Assembly (NCBI RefSeq): GCF_017583045.1
Contig: NZ_JAGFBF010000005.1
Span: forward strand, 930,001-994,000
Reading direction: 5' to 3'
DNA from: Leucobacter tardus
Lineage (GTDB): Bacteria > Actinomycetota > Actinomycetes > Actinomycetales > Microbacteriaceae
Length of the DNA stretch: 64,000 nucleotides
Shown: in pieces, positions 16,756 to 25,129 of the stretch
How positions within the stretch are numbered: position 1 is the stretch's first letter
Layout of the letters: each line of letters begins with the position of its first letter
Made by a program: the position numbers and the translations under genes
Notes under the pieces: model-generated
What the model was told of the DNA's origin: nothing
The model's input: the letters and a program-made list of their open reading frames with translations, nothing else
Database searches by the model: none

Positions 16756-17586
16756 TTACACGGCCGGTGCAGATGCGGGCACAGCCGACTGCACGAGCCC
16801 GCCGTCGACCGGCAGGCACACGCCGTTGATATACCGCGCCTCATCCGAGGCGAGGAACAGGGCAGCGTTCGCCACGTCGAACGAGTCCCCCATCTTGCCC
16901 GTCGGCGACAGCGCGTCGCGCGCGGCCACCATCTCTTCGACGGTGTCGTACGCGTCACTGATCTGGCGATAGATCATCGGTGAATCGATGTACCCCGGTG
17001 CGACGGTGTTCGCGCGGATGCCCCGACCCGCGTACTCGATCGCGAGGTTCTGCGTGAACTGCGCGACGGCGCCCTTCGTCGCCGAGTAGCTCGGATAGTT
17101 GTATCCGATGTAGCGCATACCGCCGACCGAGCCGATGTTCACGATGCTGCCGCTCCCGCGCTCGAGCATGTGCGGGAGCACGTGCTTGCACGTGATGAAC
17201 ATGCTCGTCAGGTTGACGTTCAGCACCAGCTGCCAGTCTTCGAGCGACTGCTCGATCGGGCCGCCCATCCGCGCGATACCGACGTTGTTGTGCAACACAT
17301 CGATCTTGCCGAAGCGCTCGATCGTCTGCGCAACGGCATCTCGCATCGATGCGTCGTCGGTGGCATCGCCGACGACGCCGAGCAGCTGCGGCGTAATGTC
17401 TTGATCGGCGCACTCCAGGCGCACCCGGACGAGCGCGTCGGTGACGGCCTCATCGGTCAGATCCACGATGACGACGTCGGCGCCCTCGCGCGCGTAGGTG
17501 ATCGCCGCGGCGAGACCGTTGGTGATCTCACCGCCGACCGACCCGCCGCCGATGATGACGCACGTCTTGTTCTGCAGTCGATTCAC
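16756..17586 (-). CDS. Short-chain dehydrogenase/reductase (SDR)
   Basis: A 276-residue NAD(P)-dependent oxidoreductase. The cofactor loop is unusual (IIGGGSVGGEITNG rather than TGxxxGIG), followed by HNNVGIARMGG, the catalytic Ser in NIGSVGG, YPSYSATKG (Tyr and Lys) and PGYIDSPM. The GTG at 17586 has AAAGGA upstream. It is the last gene of the catabolic cluster, separated from E1 beta by a strong hairpin (17610-17638), so its expression may be reduced or independent. It probably oxidises a hydroxyl group of the imported substrate. Confidence 0.85.
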   Translation of the reverse strand: MNRLQNKTCVIIGGGSVGGEITNGLAAAITYAREGADVVIVDLTDEAVTDALVRVRLECADQDITPQLLGVVGDATDDASMRDAVAQTIERFGKIDVLHNNVGIARMGGPIEQSLEDWQLVLNVNLTSMFITCKHVLPHMLERGSGSIVNIGSVGGMRYIGYNYPSYSATKGAVAQFTQNLAIEYAGRGIRANTVAPGYIDSPMIYRQISDAYDTVEEMVAARDALSPTGKMGDSFDVANAALFLASDEARYINGVCLPVDGGLVQSAVPASAPAV

Positions 17587-17609
17587 GGTGTGTCCTTTCT
17601 GACAGGTGA

Positions 17610-17638
17610 AGGGAGGGGTGCCCGCGCCACCCCTCCCT
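17610..17638 (-). terminator. Strong intercistronic hairpin between E1 beta and SDR genes
   Basis: An 11-bp perfect stem, AGGGAGGGGTG (17610-17620) with CACCCCTCCCT (17628-17638), and a 7-base loop. There is no U-tract, so it may be a terminator, an attenuator or an mRNA-stability element. Confidence 0.65.
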
Positions 17639-17649
17639 CTGCGGTGCTC

Positions 17650-18639
17650 TTACGCGAGCGTCCGCTTGACCGCGGCCACGAGGTCGGCCGGTGACGGAAT
17701 AACCGCCTCCTCCAGCGACTGGGCGTACGGGATCGGCGTGCGCGCACCGCCCACGCGCACCGGCGCGGCGTCGAGCTTGTCCCAAGCGGCCTCGACCGTC
17801 TGGGCGACGAATTCGGCGCCCCAACCGTAGTCGCGAACAGCCTCGTGACCGACGACGAGGTGGCGGGTCTTGCCCACCGACGCGTACACCGACTCCATGT
17901 CGAACGGGTAGAGCGTGCGGGGGTCGACGATCTCGACCTCGATGCCCTCCGCGGCGAGCTCATCGGCGGCCTGCAGCGCGTAGGCGAGAATCTGCTGCGT
18001 GGCGACGATGGTGGCGTGGGTGCCCTCGCGGGCGATCCGCGCCTGCCCGAACGGGATCGGCTCGAAGGAGACCGGCCCCCGATCGTAGTACTGGTTCTTG
18101 TGCTCCAGGAAGATGGTCGGGTTGTCGGACGCCGCCGCGGTGCGCAGCAGACCGTAGGCGTCGCCTGGCGTGCCCGGCACCACGACCTCGAGTCCGGGGA
18201 TGTGCGCGAAGAGCGTCTCGAGCGACTGGGAGTGCTGAGCGGCCTTGCCGATGCCGGATCCGCCGTTGCTGCGGATGACGAGCGGCGTATCGAACTGGCC
18301 GCCGAACATGTACCTGGCCTTCGCCGCCTGGTTGATGATGCCATCGAAGCCGAGGAAGGCGAAGTCGGAATACATGATCTCGAGGATCGGACGCGTGCCT
18401 CGCGCCGCAGCAGCGGACACGGCCGACAGCAGCACTTCCTCGCTGATCGGCGTATCCATCACGCGCTCGCGACCGAACTTCTTCAGCAGTCCGCGGGTGA
18501 CACCGTAGGTGCCGCCTCCGGTGCCCCACGTCGTGATGTCCTCGCCGAGCACGAAGGCTTCGGGCGTCGACTCCATGATCTCGTGCATGGCGGCGTTCAG
18601 CGCACGCCAGGTCACCATGTCTTTGGTCTGCGCGTTCAT
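17650..18639 (-). CDS. 2-oxoacid (acetoin/pyruvate-type) dehydrogenase E1 component, beta subunit
   Basis: A 329-residue transketolase-like beta subunit: VLGEDITTWGTGGGTYGVTRGL, RVMDTPISE with the ThDP-activating Glu, the LEIMYSDFAFLGFDGIINQAAK and FGGQFDTPLVIRSNGG segments, and the C-terminal domain IEVEIVDPRTLYPFD. With the alpha subunit (4-base overlap) it forms the ThDP-dependent decarboxylase that acylates a lipoyl domain. Similarity to AcoB and PdhB suggests acetoin or a short 2-oxoacid as substrate; the true substrate is not known. Confidence 0.9.
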   Translation of the reverse strand: MNAQTKDMVTWRALNAAMHEIMESTPEAFVLGEDITTWGTGGGTYGVTRGLLKKFGRERVMDTPISEEVLLSAVSAAAARGTRPILEIMYSDFAFLGFDGIINQAAKARYMFGGQFDTPLVIRSNGGSGIGKAAQHSQSLETLFAHIPGLEVVVPGTPGDAYGLLRTAAASDNPTIFLEHKNQYYDRGPVSFEPIPFGQARIAREGTHATIVATQQILAYALQAADELAAEGIEVEIVDPRTLYPFDMESVYASVGKTRHLVVGHEAVRDYGWGAEFVAQTVEAAWDKLDAAPVRVGGARTPIPYAQSLEEAVIPSPADLVAAVKRTLA

Positions 18640-19616
18640 GCGACGGCTCCCTTCGCGTACACATCGGTGAAGGCCTCGGCGACCTCCGGGTAAGGCGACT
18701 CGCGAGCGAACTGCTCGGCCGCTTCGACCTCTGCGACCACCGTCGCTGCGGTGCGCTCCCACTCGTCCTCGGTGAGGACACCCTGTTCGATGAGTCGCGC
18801 GAGCAGCTTCGCGATGGGGTCGTTGCCCCGCGCCTCCTCGACTTCGTCGGCGCTGCGATAGATCTCGGTGTCTCCGGCCATGTGGCCGAGGTAGCGGTAC
18901 GTGTCGAGCACGAGGAACGACGGGCCTTCACCCGCGCGGGCCCGCGCCACGGCCTCGCTCGCCACGCGGTACACCTCCTCGAGATCCATGCCGTTCGCGT
19001 TGACCGACGGCACGCCGTAGGCCTCGCCGCGACGGCTCAGATCGGGCTGCGCCACCATGTCGTCGATCGATGCCGACTGAGCGTAGTGGTTGTTCTCCAG
19101 CACGAAGATGACCGGCAGCTTCCAGATGGCGGCGAGGTTGAACGCTTCGGCGAGCACACCCTGGTTCGACGCGCCGTCACCGAAGTACGAGACGGCGACG
19201 GTGCCGTCGCCCAGCTGCTTCGAGGCGAGTGCCGCTCCGGTCGCGAGCCCGATCCCGGCGCCGACGATGCCGTTCGTGCCGAGCACGCCGATCTCCTTCG
19301 CACCGATGTGCATCGATCCGCCCTTGCCACCGCAGTAGCCGGTGGCACGACCCAGGATCTCGGCCATGGTCCGACCGAAGTCGGCACCCTTCGCGAGCGT
19401 GTGCGCGTGTCCGCGGTGCGTGCTCGCGATCGCGTCGGCGTCGGTCAGCGCGAGCGAGACTCCGACGGCGATGGCTTCCATGCCGAGCGAGGGGTGGGTC
19501 GATCCGCGGATCAGCCCTTCGTCCGAGAGCAGCGGCATCCGGCGTTCGAATTCGCGGATCTTCGCCATCAAGCGCAGCCCGGTGAGGCCGTGCTCGGTTG
19601 CCTGATAGTCAGTCAT
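18636..19616 (-). CDS. 2-oxoacid (acetoin/pyruvate-type) dehydrogenase E1 component, alpha subunit
   Basis: A 326-residue ThDP enzyme subunit. It has HPSLGMEA (41-48), STHRGHAHTLAKGAD as in AcoA, the phosphorylation-loop-like GGKGGSMHIG, and the ThDP motif GDG (146-148) to NN (175-176). The ATG at 19616 is chosen because homologues begin near this point. It lies 8 bases after the lipoyl gene and overlaps E1 beta by 4. It binds ThDP and decarboxylates or cleaves the 2-oxo substrate. Confidence 0.9.
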   Translation of the reverse strand: MTDYQATEHGLTGLRLMAKIREFERRMPLLSDEGLIRGSTHPSLGMEAIAVGVSLALTDADAIASTHRGHAHTLAKGADFGRTMAEILGRATGYCGGKGGSMHIGAKEIGVLGTNGIVGAGIGLATGAALASKQLGDGTVAVSYFGDGASNQGVLAEAFNLAAIWKLPVIFVLENNHYAQSASIDDMVAQPDLSRRGEAYGVPSVNANGMDLEEVYRVASEAVARARAGEGPSFLVLDTYRYLGHMAGDTEIYRSADEVEEARGNDPIAKLLARLIEQGVLTEDEWERTAATVVAEVEAAEQFARESPYPEVAEAFTDVYAKGAVA

Positions 19617-19624
19617 GATGCCTC

Positions 19625-19852
19625 CTACGCAATCGTCGCGAGCGTCTCGTCGAGCTCGACGAGGTCGCCCGGCTCCTTCTTCAACACGATGACGCCCGCT
19701 GCGGGGGCGACGAGCTCGTTGACCAGCTTCGAGGTCTCGATCGAGCCGATGACCTGGCCCTCGGTGACCGTGGCGCCGTCTTCGACGAGCCACTCCCCCA
19801 TGTCGGCTTCGGTCTCTTCGCCGATGAGGTCCTGGCTGAGGGTGACGTCCAT
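19625..19852 (-). CDS. Stand-alone lipoyl-domain protein
   Basis: Only 75 residues: a single biotinyl/lipoyl domain with the lipoylation Lys K42 in ETSKLVNEL, DGATVTEGQVIGSIE before it and GVIVLKKEPGDLVEL after. Lipoyl domains normally form the N-terminus of E2. Here the domain is a separate protein, and the E2 catalytic domain is encoded at 26258-27028. AAGGAG precedes the ATG at 19852. It would carry the acyl group between E1 and the detached E2. Confidence 0.88.
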   Translation of the reverse strand: MDVTLSQDLIGEETEADMGEWLVEDGATVTEGQVIGSIETSKLVNELVAPAAGVIVLKKEPGDLVELDETLATIA

Positions 19853-19932
19853 GTTGGTGCTCCTTGTGATGTGGTGGGTGATGTCGGTGGGAGGTGATGC
19901 CCCGTGCGGGGCGGAAGCGGTGGGGCGCCTGC

Positions 19933-20823
19933 TCAATCCAGGCGCTGCACCGTGAGTTCGAAGGTCGCGGCGACGAGGTTCTCTCCGGCGACGAGCTCGC
20001 CGGCGTGGATCACGCCGTGCCGGTCGACGAGCGTGCTGCTGAGGCGCACGGCGAGTGCACTGTCGACCGCGCGGACATCACCGATGAGTGCGATGACCTC
20101 GGTCGCCGGACCGTCGACGGATCGGATTTCGCCCGACGCGCGGTCGACGAAGGTGGCGCCGGCGAAACTGCCGAGTCCCGCCCGGACCGCGGCACGGGTG
20201 AACCCGTACTGCCGGCACACGGTCAGCACCGCGTCGGTGATGTCTTCATTCGGCAGCACCCGCGCGACGACGGTGTCGGGTGCATCGAGGATCTGCTGGT
20301 CTGTACTCTGCTGCTCGCCCATGAGCACGCTCCGTTCGGTGGGGGTGAATACCGGCATGAGGGTCTCCGGATCCGTCGCACTGGTCCACTGCGCTCCGTA
20401 CACGGCCGTGACGAGGGCGAACGGCGGCACACCGGTCTCCGTCTCGAGCCAGAGATGACCGCCCTCGAGCGCTCCTCCGGGCGCCTGCCAGCAGCAGTGG
20501 CTGTGCATGAAGCGTTCGCCATCGCGAAGCCCGAGTGTGACGGAGCCGTACACGAGGTGCGCGACCGGCCGCCCACGAGTCTCCGAGAAGCTCAGCGCCT
20601 TCTCGGCCGTCGCGACGTCTGGTACGCAGTAGCTGAGCAGCGCGTAGTCGCCGCCGCTCAGCTCGGCGTATCCGCTGTCCGCGCCGAGCTCGGCGAGCGC
20701 CCCGTGGAGCTGGTCGACGAGCGGGATTCCCGGCTCGAGCTCGCACACGACGCTGCGCGTGCGCACCGGCACCGAAATGATGCGATGTTCGGTTCTGGGT
20801 CCCGGGTGCACGAGTGGTTGCAT
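19933..20823 (-). CDS. Protein with two PPC (DUF296) domains
   Basis: A 296-residue protein. The start at 20823 is supported by GGAGG five bases upstream; an ATG four codons earlier lacks spacing. The N-terminal half has GYAELSGGDYALLSYCVPD and the His cluster HSHCCW. The C-terminal half has RAAVRAGLGSFAGATFVD and VIALIGDVRAVDS. PPC domains form trimers in bacterial DUF296 proteins and plant AT-hook proteins. No enzymatic reaction is established. It sits between the SDR and lipoyl genes of the catabolic operon and may be an enzyme of the pathway or bind an intermediate. Confidence 0.65.
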   Translation of the reverse strand: MQPLVHPGPRTEHRIISVPVRTRSVVCELEPGIPLVDQLHGALAELGADSGYAELSGGDYALLSYCVPDVATAEKALSFSETRGRPVAHLVYGSVTLGLRDGERFMHSHCCWQAPGGALEGGHLWLETETGVPPFALVTAVYGAQWTSATDPETLMPVFTPTERSVLMGEQQSTDQQILDAPDTVVARVLPNEDITDAVLTVCRQYGFTRAAVRAGLGSFAGATFVDRASGEIRSVDGPATEVIALIGDVRAVDSALAVRLSSTLVDRHGVIHAGELVAGENLVAATFELTVQRLD

Positions 20824-20864
20824 CGGGTCCTCCATTCAGCTTGTGACGTGAGAGGTGGACTCCC

Positions 20865-20884
20865 CGAGACGGTGGTGGGTCTCG
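20865..20884 (-). terminator. Intercistronic hairpin
   Basis: CGAGAC (20865-20870) pairs with GTCTCG (20879-20884) across an 8-base loop, in the gap between the upstream SDR gene and the PPC gene. It is a modest stem, more likely a processing or attenuation element than a full terminator. Confidence 0.35.
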
Positions 20885-20938
20885 TGCCGGATGGCTCCGG
20901 GTGTGGAGCGCGGCTGGGAGGAATCAGGTGTGGTGCGG

Positions 20939-21709
20939 TCAGCCGATCGCCGTACCTCCGCAGACCTTCAGGGTCTCCCCGGTGATGTAGGTGGCACCGG
21001 ACGAGGCCAGGAAGGCGACGGCCGAGGCGATGTCTTCGGGCTGGCCGATCCGTTTGATGGGCTGGGCATCGACGGGATACGGCACGCCCTGCGTCATCGG
21101 CGTCTCCACCGGCCCCGGGGCCACGGTGTTGCAGGTGATGCCGAGCGGTCCGACCTCTTTCGCCACCCAGCGGGTGAAGGCGATGACGCCGCCCTTCGAG
21201 GCCGCGTATGCGGGCCCGGTCCGAGCAGCAGCGCCCTCGCCACCGGAGTTGGCGCCGCCGATGATGCCCGAGATCGAGCTGACGTTGATGATCGCCCCGG
21301 ATCCGGCGCGGCTCATGTGCGGGTACACCGCCGCCTGGGTCATCAGGAACGTGCCGGTCAGATTGGTCTGGATGTCGCGTTCCCAGATCTCGTCCGTCAT
21401 CTCCTCCAGGCTCAGGCGGCCCGCGGTGCCGGCGTTGTTGACCAGCACATCGAGCGAACCCCAGTCGGCGACGACCTCATCGATGCAGGCGCGAACCGCC
21501 GCGCGGTCGCGAATGTCGACCTGAGCGCTGCGGACCCGCACCGATCCGCCCGTCGCTTCGGTGATGTCGCGGACCGCCCGGGCGCCATCCGCGACATCGA
21601 TGATGAGCACATCGGATCCGCGAGTCGCGAGTTCGTGCGCGATCGCCGCACCGATTCCCCCCGATGCCCCGGTGACCACGCTGACCTTGCCGGTGAGCTC
21701 CTGTGACAT
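20939..21709 (-). CDS. Short-chain dehydrogenase/reductase (FabG-like)
   Basis: A 256-residue classical SDR: TGASGGIGAAIAHE, NNAGTAG, the catalytic Ser in INVSSISGIIGG, a Tyr/Lys pair in YAASKGG, and PGPVETPM. It reduces or oxidises hydroxy/keto groups with NAD(P). Directly downstream of dctM on the same strand, it probably oxidises the imported hydroxy acid or diol. An insertion after SISGIIGGANSGGEGAAAR makes the substrate loop longer than in FabG. Confidence 0.87.
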   Translation of the reverse strand: MSQELTGKVSVVTGASGGIGAAIAHELATRGSDVLIIDVADGARAVRDITEATGGSVRVRSAQVDIRDRAAVRACIDEVVADWGSLDVLVNNAGTAGRLSLEEMTDEIWERDIQTNLTGTFLMTQAAVYPHMSRAGSGAIINVSSISGIIGGANSGGEGAAARTGPAYAASKGGVIAFTRWVAKEVGPLGITCNTVAPGPVETPMTQGVPYPVDAQPIKRIGQPEDIASAVAFLASSGATYITGETLKVCGGTAIG

Positions 21710-21730
21710 GAGTGATTCCTATTCTCCGGC

Positions 21731-23209
21731 TCAGAGGCCGAGCAGATCGGGCAACCAGTTGCTGAGTGCCGGAATGAACGTGACGAGCATGAGCACGCCG
21801 ATGCCCGAGGCGACGAAGGGCAGAATGCCCTTGACCGCTTCGCCGAAGGAGATCTTCGCGATGCTCGCCGCCACGAAGAGGTCGATACCGACGGGAGGCG
21901 TGATCAGGCCGATCGCGAGGTTCATCGTCATCATCACGCCGATGGTGGTGAGATCCATGCCGAGCTCGAGGAGCACGGGCACGAACAGCGGGATGAAGAG
22001 ATAGAACGCGGAGATCGCGTCCATGAACATGCCGGCGATCAGCAATGCCAGGTTGATGATCAGGACGAGCGCGACCACGCTTCCGGTGAGGTTCAACATC
22101 CAGTCCGCGATATCCCCGGCGATCTGGTTCCTCGTGATCACGTAGGCGAAGAGTGTTGCCGACGCGATGATCAGCATGATCCGGCCCGACATGACACCCG
22201 CGGTCGTGAAGATCTTGAACATCGCCGTCAGCTTCAGCTCGCGGGAGAGCAGGCCGAACAGGAGCGCGTAGACCGAGGCCACCGCGGCCGACTCCGTCGG
22301 CGTGAAGATGCCGCCGTAGATGCCGCCGAGAATGATCACGGGCACGAGCAGACCGGGTACGGCGCGGCCGAACGCTTTCGCGACGACGGACGCGGGAGCG
22401 CGCTGCGTGCGCATGCCGATCCCGCCGCCGGTGACGGCGTTCTCGGGAGTGACCTCGTCGAGGGTGAGCAGTCCCGTGTTGTCTCCGGTCCGCGCCACGG
22501 CGCCCGTAGCGGTGACCGTCGCCTCGGGAGCCCGCCGATTCTTGCCCATGGCCTGGCTGAGGTGCGACGCGGCGTTCGACTTGGCGATCTCCATGTCGCG
22601 CGGCAGGAACCGGGCGATGAAGTAGAGCACCACGACGAGGATCAGGCCGGGAACCACGCCCGCCATGAAGAGCCGGCCGATGGTGACGCGATCGACGCCG
22701 GGACCGGCGTAGTCGGCCGCCACGACGGCGAACACGATGTAGGCGATGCTCGGCGGGAGGATGATGCCGAGCTCACCGGACGTGGCGACGAGCGATGCCG
22801 CGTGCCGTTTGCTGTAGCCGTGCTTCACGAGGGCCGGAATCAGGATGCCACCGATGGCGGCGACCGTCGCGGGCCCCGATCCGGAGATCGATGAGAAGAG
22901 CAGCGCGGTGAGGATCGCGGTGAGCGCGATACCGCTCCGCAGGTGTCCGAAGCAGGCGTCAGCGAATTCGACGAGTCGCTTCGAGATTCCCGTGAGCTCC
23001 ATGATGACGCCGGCCAGGATGAAGAACGGAATGGCGAGCAGTGTTTCGGAGGACATGCCGGCGTAGAGGATCGCGGAAGCGGGAGCCAGCGCCTTCACTC
23101 CACCGGTGAAGGTGATGGTGGCGAACGCCGCCAATCCCATGGACATGGCGATCGGCACACCGATGAACAGGCAGATGGCGAAGGTGCCGAACAGGACGAG
23201 TTCGATCAT
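21731..23209 (-). CDS. dctM: TRAP transporter large permease (DctM)
   Basis: A 492-residue membrane protein, somewhat longer than typical DctM (about 425-440), with many transmembrane segments, GSGPATVAAIGGILIPALVKHGY and ITPPVGIDLFVAA near the C-terminus as in DctM. The extra length is a hydrophilic loop around residues 200-270 (NAASHLSQAMGKNRRAPEA...). The ATG at 23209 overlaps dctQ by 4 bases. It conducts Na+-coupled uptake of an acid delivered by DctP. Confidence 0.9.
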   Translation of the reverse strand: MIELVLFGTFAICLFIGVPIAMSMGLAAFATITFTGGVKALAPASAILYAGMSSETLLAIPFFILAGVIMELTGISKRLVEFADACFGHLRSGIALTAILTALLFSSISGSGPATVAAIGGILIPALVKHGYSKRHAASLVATSGELGIILPPSIAYIVFAVVAADYAGPGVDRVTIGRLFMAGVVPGLILVVVLYFIARFLPRDMEIAKSNAASHLSQAMGKNRRAPEATVTATGAVARTGDNTGLLTLDEVTPENAVTGGGIGMRTQRAPASVVAKAFGRAVPGLLVPVIILGGIYGGIFTPTESAAVASVYALLFGLLSRELKLTAMFKIFTTAGVMSGRIMLIIASATLFAYVITRNQIAGDIADWMLNLTGSVVALVLIINLALLIAGMFMDAISAFYLFIPLFVPVLLELGMDLTTIGVMMTMNLAIGLITPPVGIDLFVAASIAKISFGEAVKGILPFVASGIGVLMLVTFIPALSNWLPDLLGL

Positions 23210-23781
23210 GAGCGGGTCGCTCCCTTCGGGTGCAGGGTGTCGGTGTCTCGTGCGTGGGCTTCGGCTTCGATCGCCGCGGCAGCCGCGAGCGCTTCGGCTT
23301 CTTCGCCCTGGAAGCCTTCGCCGCCGCGCAACTCGATGATGCCGACCTGGAAGGTGCGGATCACGCCGAGCAGCGCGCCGAACGGCAGGCCCATCGTCAG
23401 GATCCACTGCGGGATCTGCAGTGCGGGGGTGAGGCGGCCCGACTGCAACTGGTTCATCGCGGTGTCCCAGCCCAGCCAGAGCAAGACGCCGTAGAAGACA
23501 AGCATCGCCGCGCAGACGACGACGATGGTGAGCTTGTGCAGCACACCTTTCGTAGAGTCCCTGAGCAGGCTGAAGCTGGGGTGGGTGCCGAGTCGCGTGG
23601 CTGCAGCCGCGCCGACCATCGTCAGCAGGACGGCGAGGTTGACGAGCAACTCGGTGGTGAAGGAGAAGGAGGCGTGGAACACGTAGCGCGCCACCACGTT
23701 GGCGAAGGCCAGGAGCGTGATGAAGAGGAAGGTCAGCGCGATGATCGTGTTTTCCAGGCGGCGCAGGATGAGATCAAGCAT
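23206..23781 (-). CDS. dctQ: TRAP transporter small permease (DctQ)
   Basis: A 191-residue protein with four hydrophobic helices (IIALTFLFITLLAFANVVARYVF first). The TRAP DctQ features LVNLAVLLTMVGAA and a C-terminal Ala/Glu-rich cytoplasmic tail are present. It lies between dctP and dctM and pairs with DctM as the membrane complex. Confidence 0.87.
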   Translation of the reverse strand: MLDLILRRLENTIIALTFLFITLLAFANVVARYVFHASFSFTTELLVNLAVLLTMVGAAAATRLGTHPSFSLLRDSTKGVLHKLTIVVVCAAMLVFYGVLLWLGWDTAMNQLQSGRLTPALQIPQWILTMGLPFGALLGVIRTFQVGIIELRGGEGFQGEEAEALAAAAAIEAEAHARDTDTLHPKGATRS

Positions 23782-23801
23782 GAGGATTCGAGCCTTTCAA
23801 C

Positions 23802-23827
23802 GGGGCGGACCGGATGCGGCCCGCCCC
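23802..23827 (-). terminator. Attenuator-like hairpin between dctP and dctQ
   Basis: GGGGCGG (23802-23808) pairs with CCGCCCC (23821-23827). A stem after the binding-protein gene is a common way to make the binding protein in excess of the permease. Confidence 0.5.
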
Positions 23828-23841
23828 ATCGTCTTGGACTG

Positions 23842-24864
23842 TTAGGGAGCCTTGACCGCGTCAGCGACCTCGGGGGTCCACTTGCTCTCGTAGCTGTCGT
23901 AGACCGGCTGCATCGCTTCGCGGAAGGCCTGGAGCTGATCGGCGTCGAGAGTCGTCACCGTCATCTGCTCCTCCATCTCGGCGAGCTGCGTGCTTTCATT
24001 CTCACGGCTGAGGTTGATCTGGTACTCGTTGGCCTCGGCGGCTGCCTCGTCGACGATCGCCTGATCCTCATCGCTCAGCGCCTCGTACATCTCGAGGTTC
24101 ATGCCGAGGATCAGCGGATCGTAGACGTAGTTCCACACCGTCAGGTAGTCCTGCACGTCCATGAGGCCGTTGGAGTAGATGACGTCGAACGGGTTCTCCT
24201 GACCGTCGATGGTGCCGTTCTGCAGCGACGTGAAGACCTCGGCGAAGTTCATCGAGACGGGGTCCGCGCCGAGCTCCTGGTAGATGTCGAGGAACAGATC
24301 GGAGCCGGCGACGCGCACCTTGAGGCCGGGGATGTCACCCGGCTCGGTGATCTCCTTCTTGCTGTTCGTGATCTGGCGGAAGCCGGACTCGCCGAAGCCG
24401 AGCATCTTGATGCCCAGGTCCTCCGTGAGGCCCATGTACGCCTCGGCTCCGCCGTCGGCGATCGCGGCGTCCGCCTCTTCGTAGTCCGCGTAGAGGAACG
24501 GTGCCGTGATCGCGGAGAAGCGCGAGTCGATGCCCGAGTAGATGATCGGCGAGTTGTACGAGAACGCCTTGTCGCCGTTGGCGAGCATCTCGACGCCCGC
24601 TGCCGGGTCTCCGCCGGAGAGCTGCTCGTTCGCGAACAGGTTCACGGTCATGCGACCGTCCGACTTCTCGTCGAGCAGTTCGGCGAACTTCTCGGCGCCG
24701 GCCCACCAGGTCGACGTCTCGGACACCGTGATCGTCATGTCCCAGCTGTAGGTCTCACCGTCCGCGCCGGCGTCGCCGCCCGCGCCTCCACCGCACGCGG
24801 TCAGCGTCAGAGCCGATGCGGCGAACGCTGCTGCGACGAGAGTCATCTTCTTCTTCAAGTCCAT
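23842..24864 (-). CDS. dctP: TRAP transporter solute-binding lipoprotein (DctP)
   Basis: A protein of 340 residues from the ATG at 24864. AAGGAGG lies only 2 bases before that ATG but 8 bases before an in-frame TTG at 24858, so TTG may be the true start. It has a lipobox LTLTAC and a DctP fold with the substrate-binding Arg in GLKVRVAGSDLFLDIYQELGADPVSMNFAEVFTSLQNGTIDGQENP, quoted here only in outline. It captures a carboxylate outside the cell for DctQM. Two TGGT-N3-ACCA operators lie upstream. Confidence 0.9.
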   Translation of the reverse strand: MDLKKKMTLVAAAFAASALTLTACGGGAGGDAGADGETYSWDMTITVSETSTWWAGAEKFAELLDEKSDGRMTVNLFANEQLSGGDPAAGVEMLANGDKAFSYNSPIIYSGIDSRFSAITAPFLYADYEEADAAIADGGAEAYMGLTEDLGIKMLGFGESGFRQITNSKKEITEPGDIPGLKVRVAGSDLFLDIYQELGADPVSMNFAEVFTSLQNGTIDGQENPFDVIYSNGLMDVQDYLTVWNYVYDPLILGMNLEMYEALSDEDQAIVDEAAAEANEYQINLSRENESTQLAEMEEQMTVTTLDADQLQAFREAMQPVYDSYESKWTPEVADAVKAP

Positions 24865-24986
24865 CTCCTCCTTGAGACGTGTGAACTGGTTGCATGGTTG
24901 TGTGCGACCAGGTGAAGCGGTGATCCGGGGCCCGATACGGTCCCGATTCATGTTTCCGCCGCGTTTCAGAGCGAACGCCTCGGATC

Positions 24987-25015
24987 AGTATGCACACTCT
25001 GGTAGAACCAGACAA
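24987..25015 (-). promoter_or_regulatory. dctP promoter
   Basis: Read on the minus strand, TTGTCT (25015-25010), a 17-base spacer and CATACT (24992-24987) form a plausible -35/-10 pair. The operator at 24998-25012 fills the spacer, a classic repressor position. Confidence 0.5.
24998..25012. promoter_or_regulatory. GntR-type operator 1 (dctP)
   Basis: TCTGGTAGAACCAGA: perfect 6-base arms around AGA, matching the TGGT-N3-ACCA core typical of FadR-branch GntR proteins. Confidence 0.65.
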
Positions 25016-25041
25016 GCGAGCGCATCGGCGTGCCGCCGCTT

Positions 25042-25055
25042 TCTGGTTGGACCAG
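25042..25055. promoter_or_regulatory. GntR-type operator 2 (dctP upstream)
   Basis: CTGGTTGGACCAG with 5-base perfect arms; its centre lies 44 bases from operator 1, about four helical turns. Confidence 0.6.
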
Positions 25056-25129
25056 GGTCGCATGAAAGGCCAATTTCGTGCGTTGAACTGCGCTTTTGCC
25101 GAGCCACAGTCGTTACCGAACTGTAATAC

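Noticed and set aside
23230..24915. A 561-residue plus-strand open frame opposite dctQ and dctP
   Set aside because: It is antisense to two clear TRAP genes and has the His/Arg/Glu-rich composition typical of shadow frames in high-GC DNA, with no recognisable motif.
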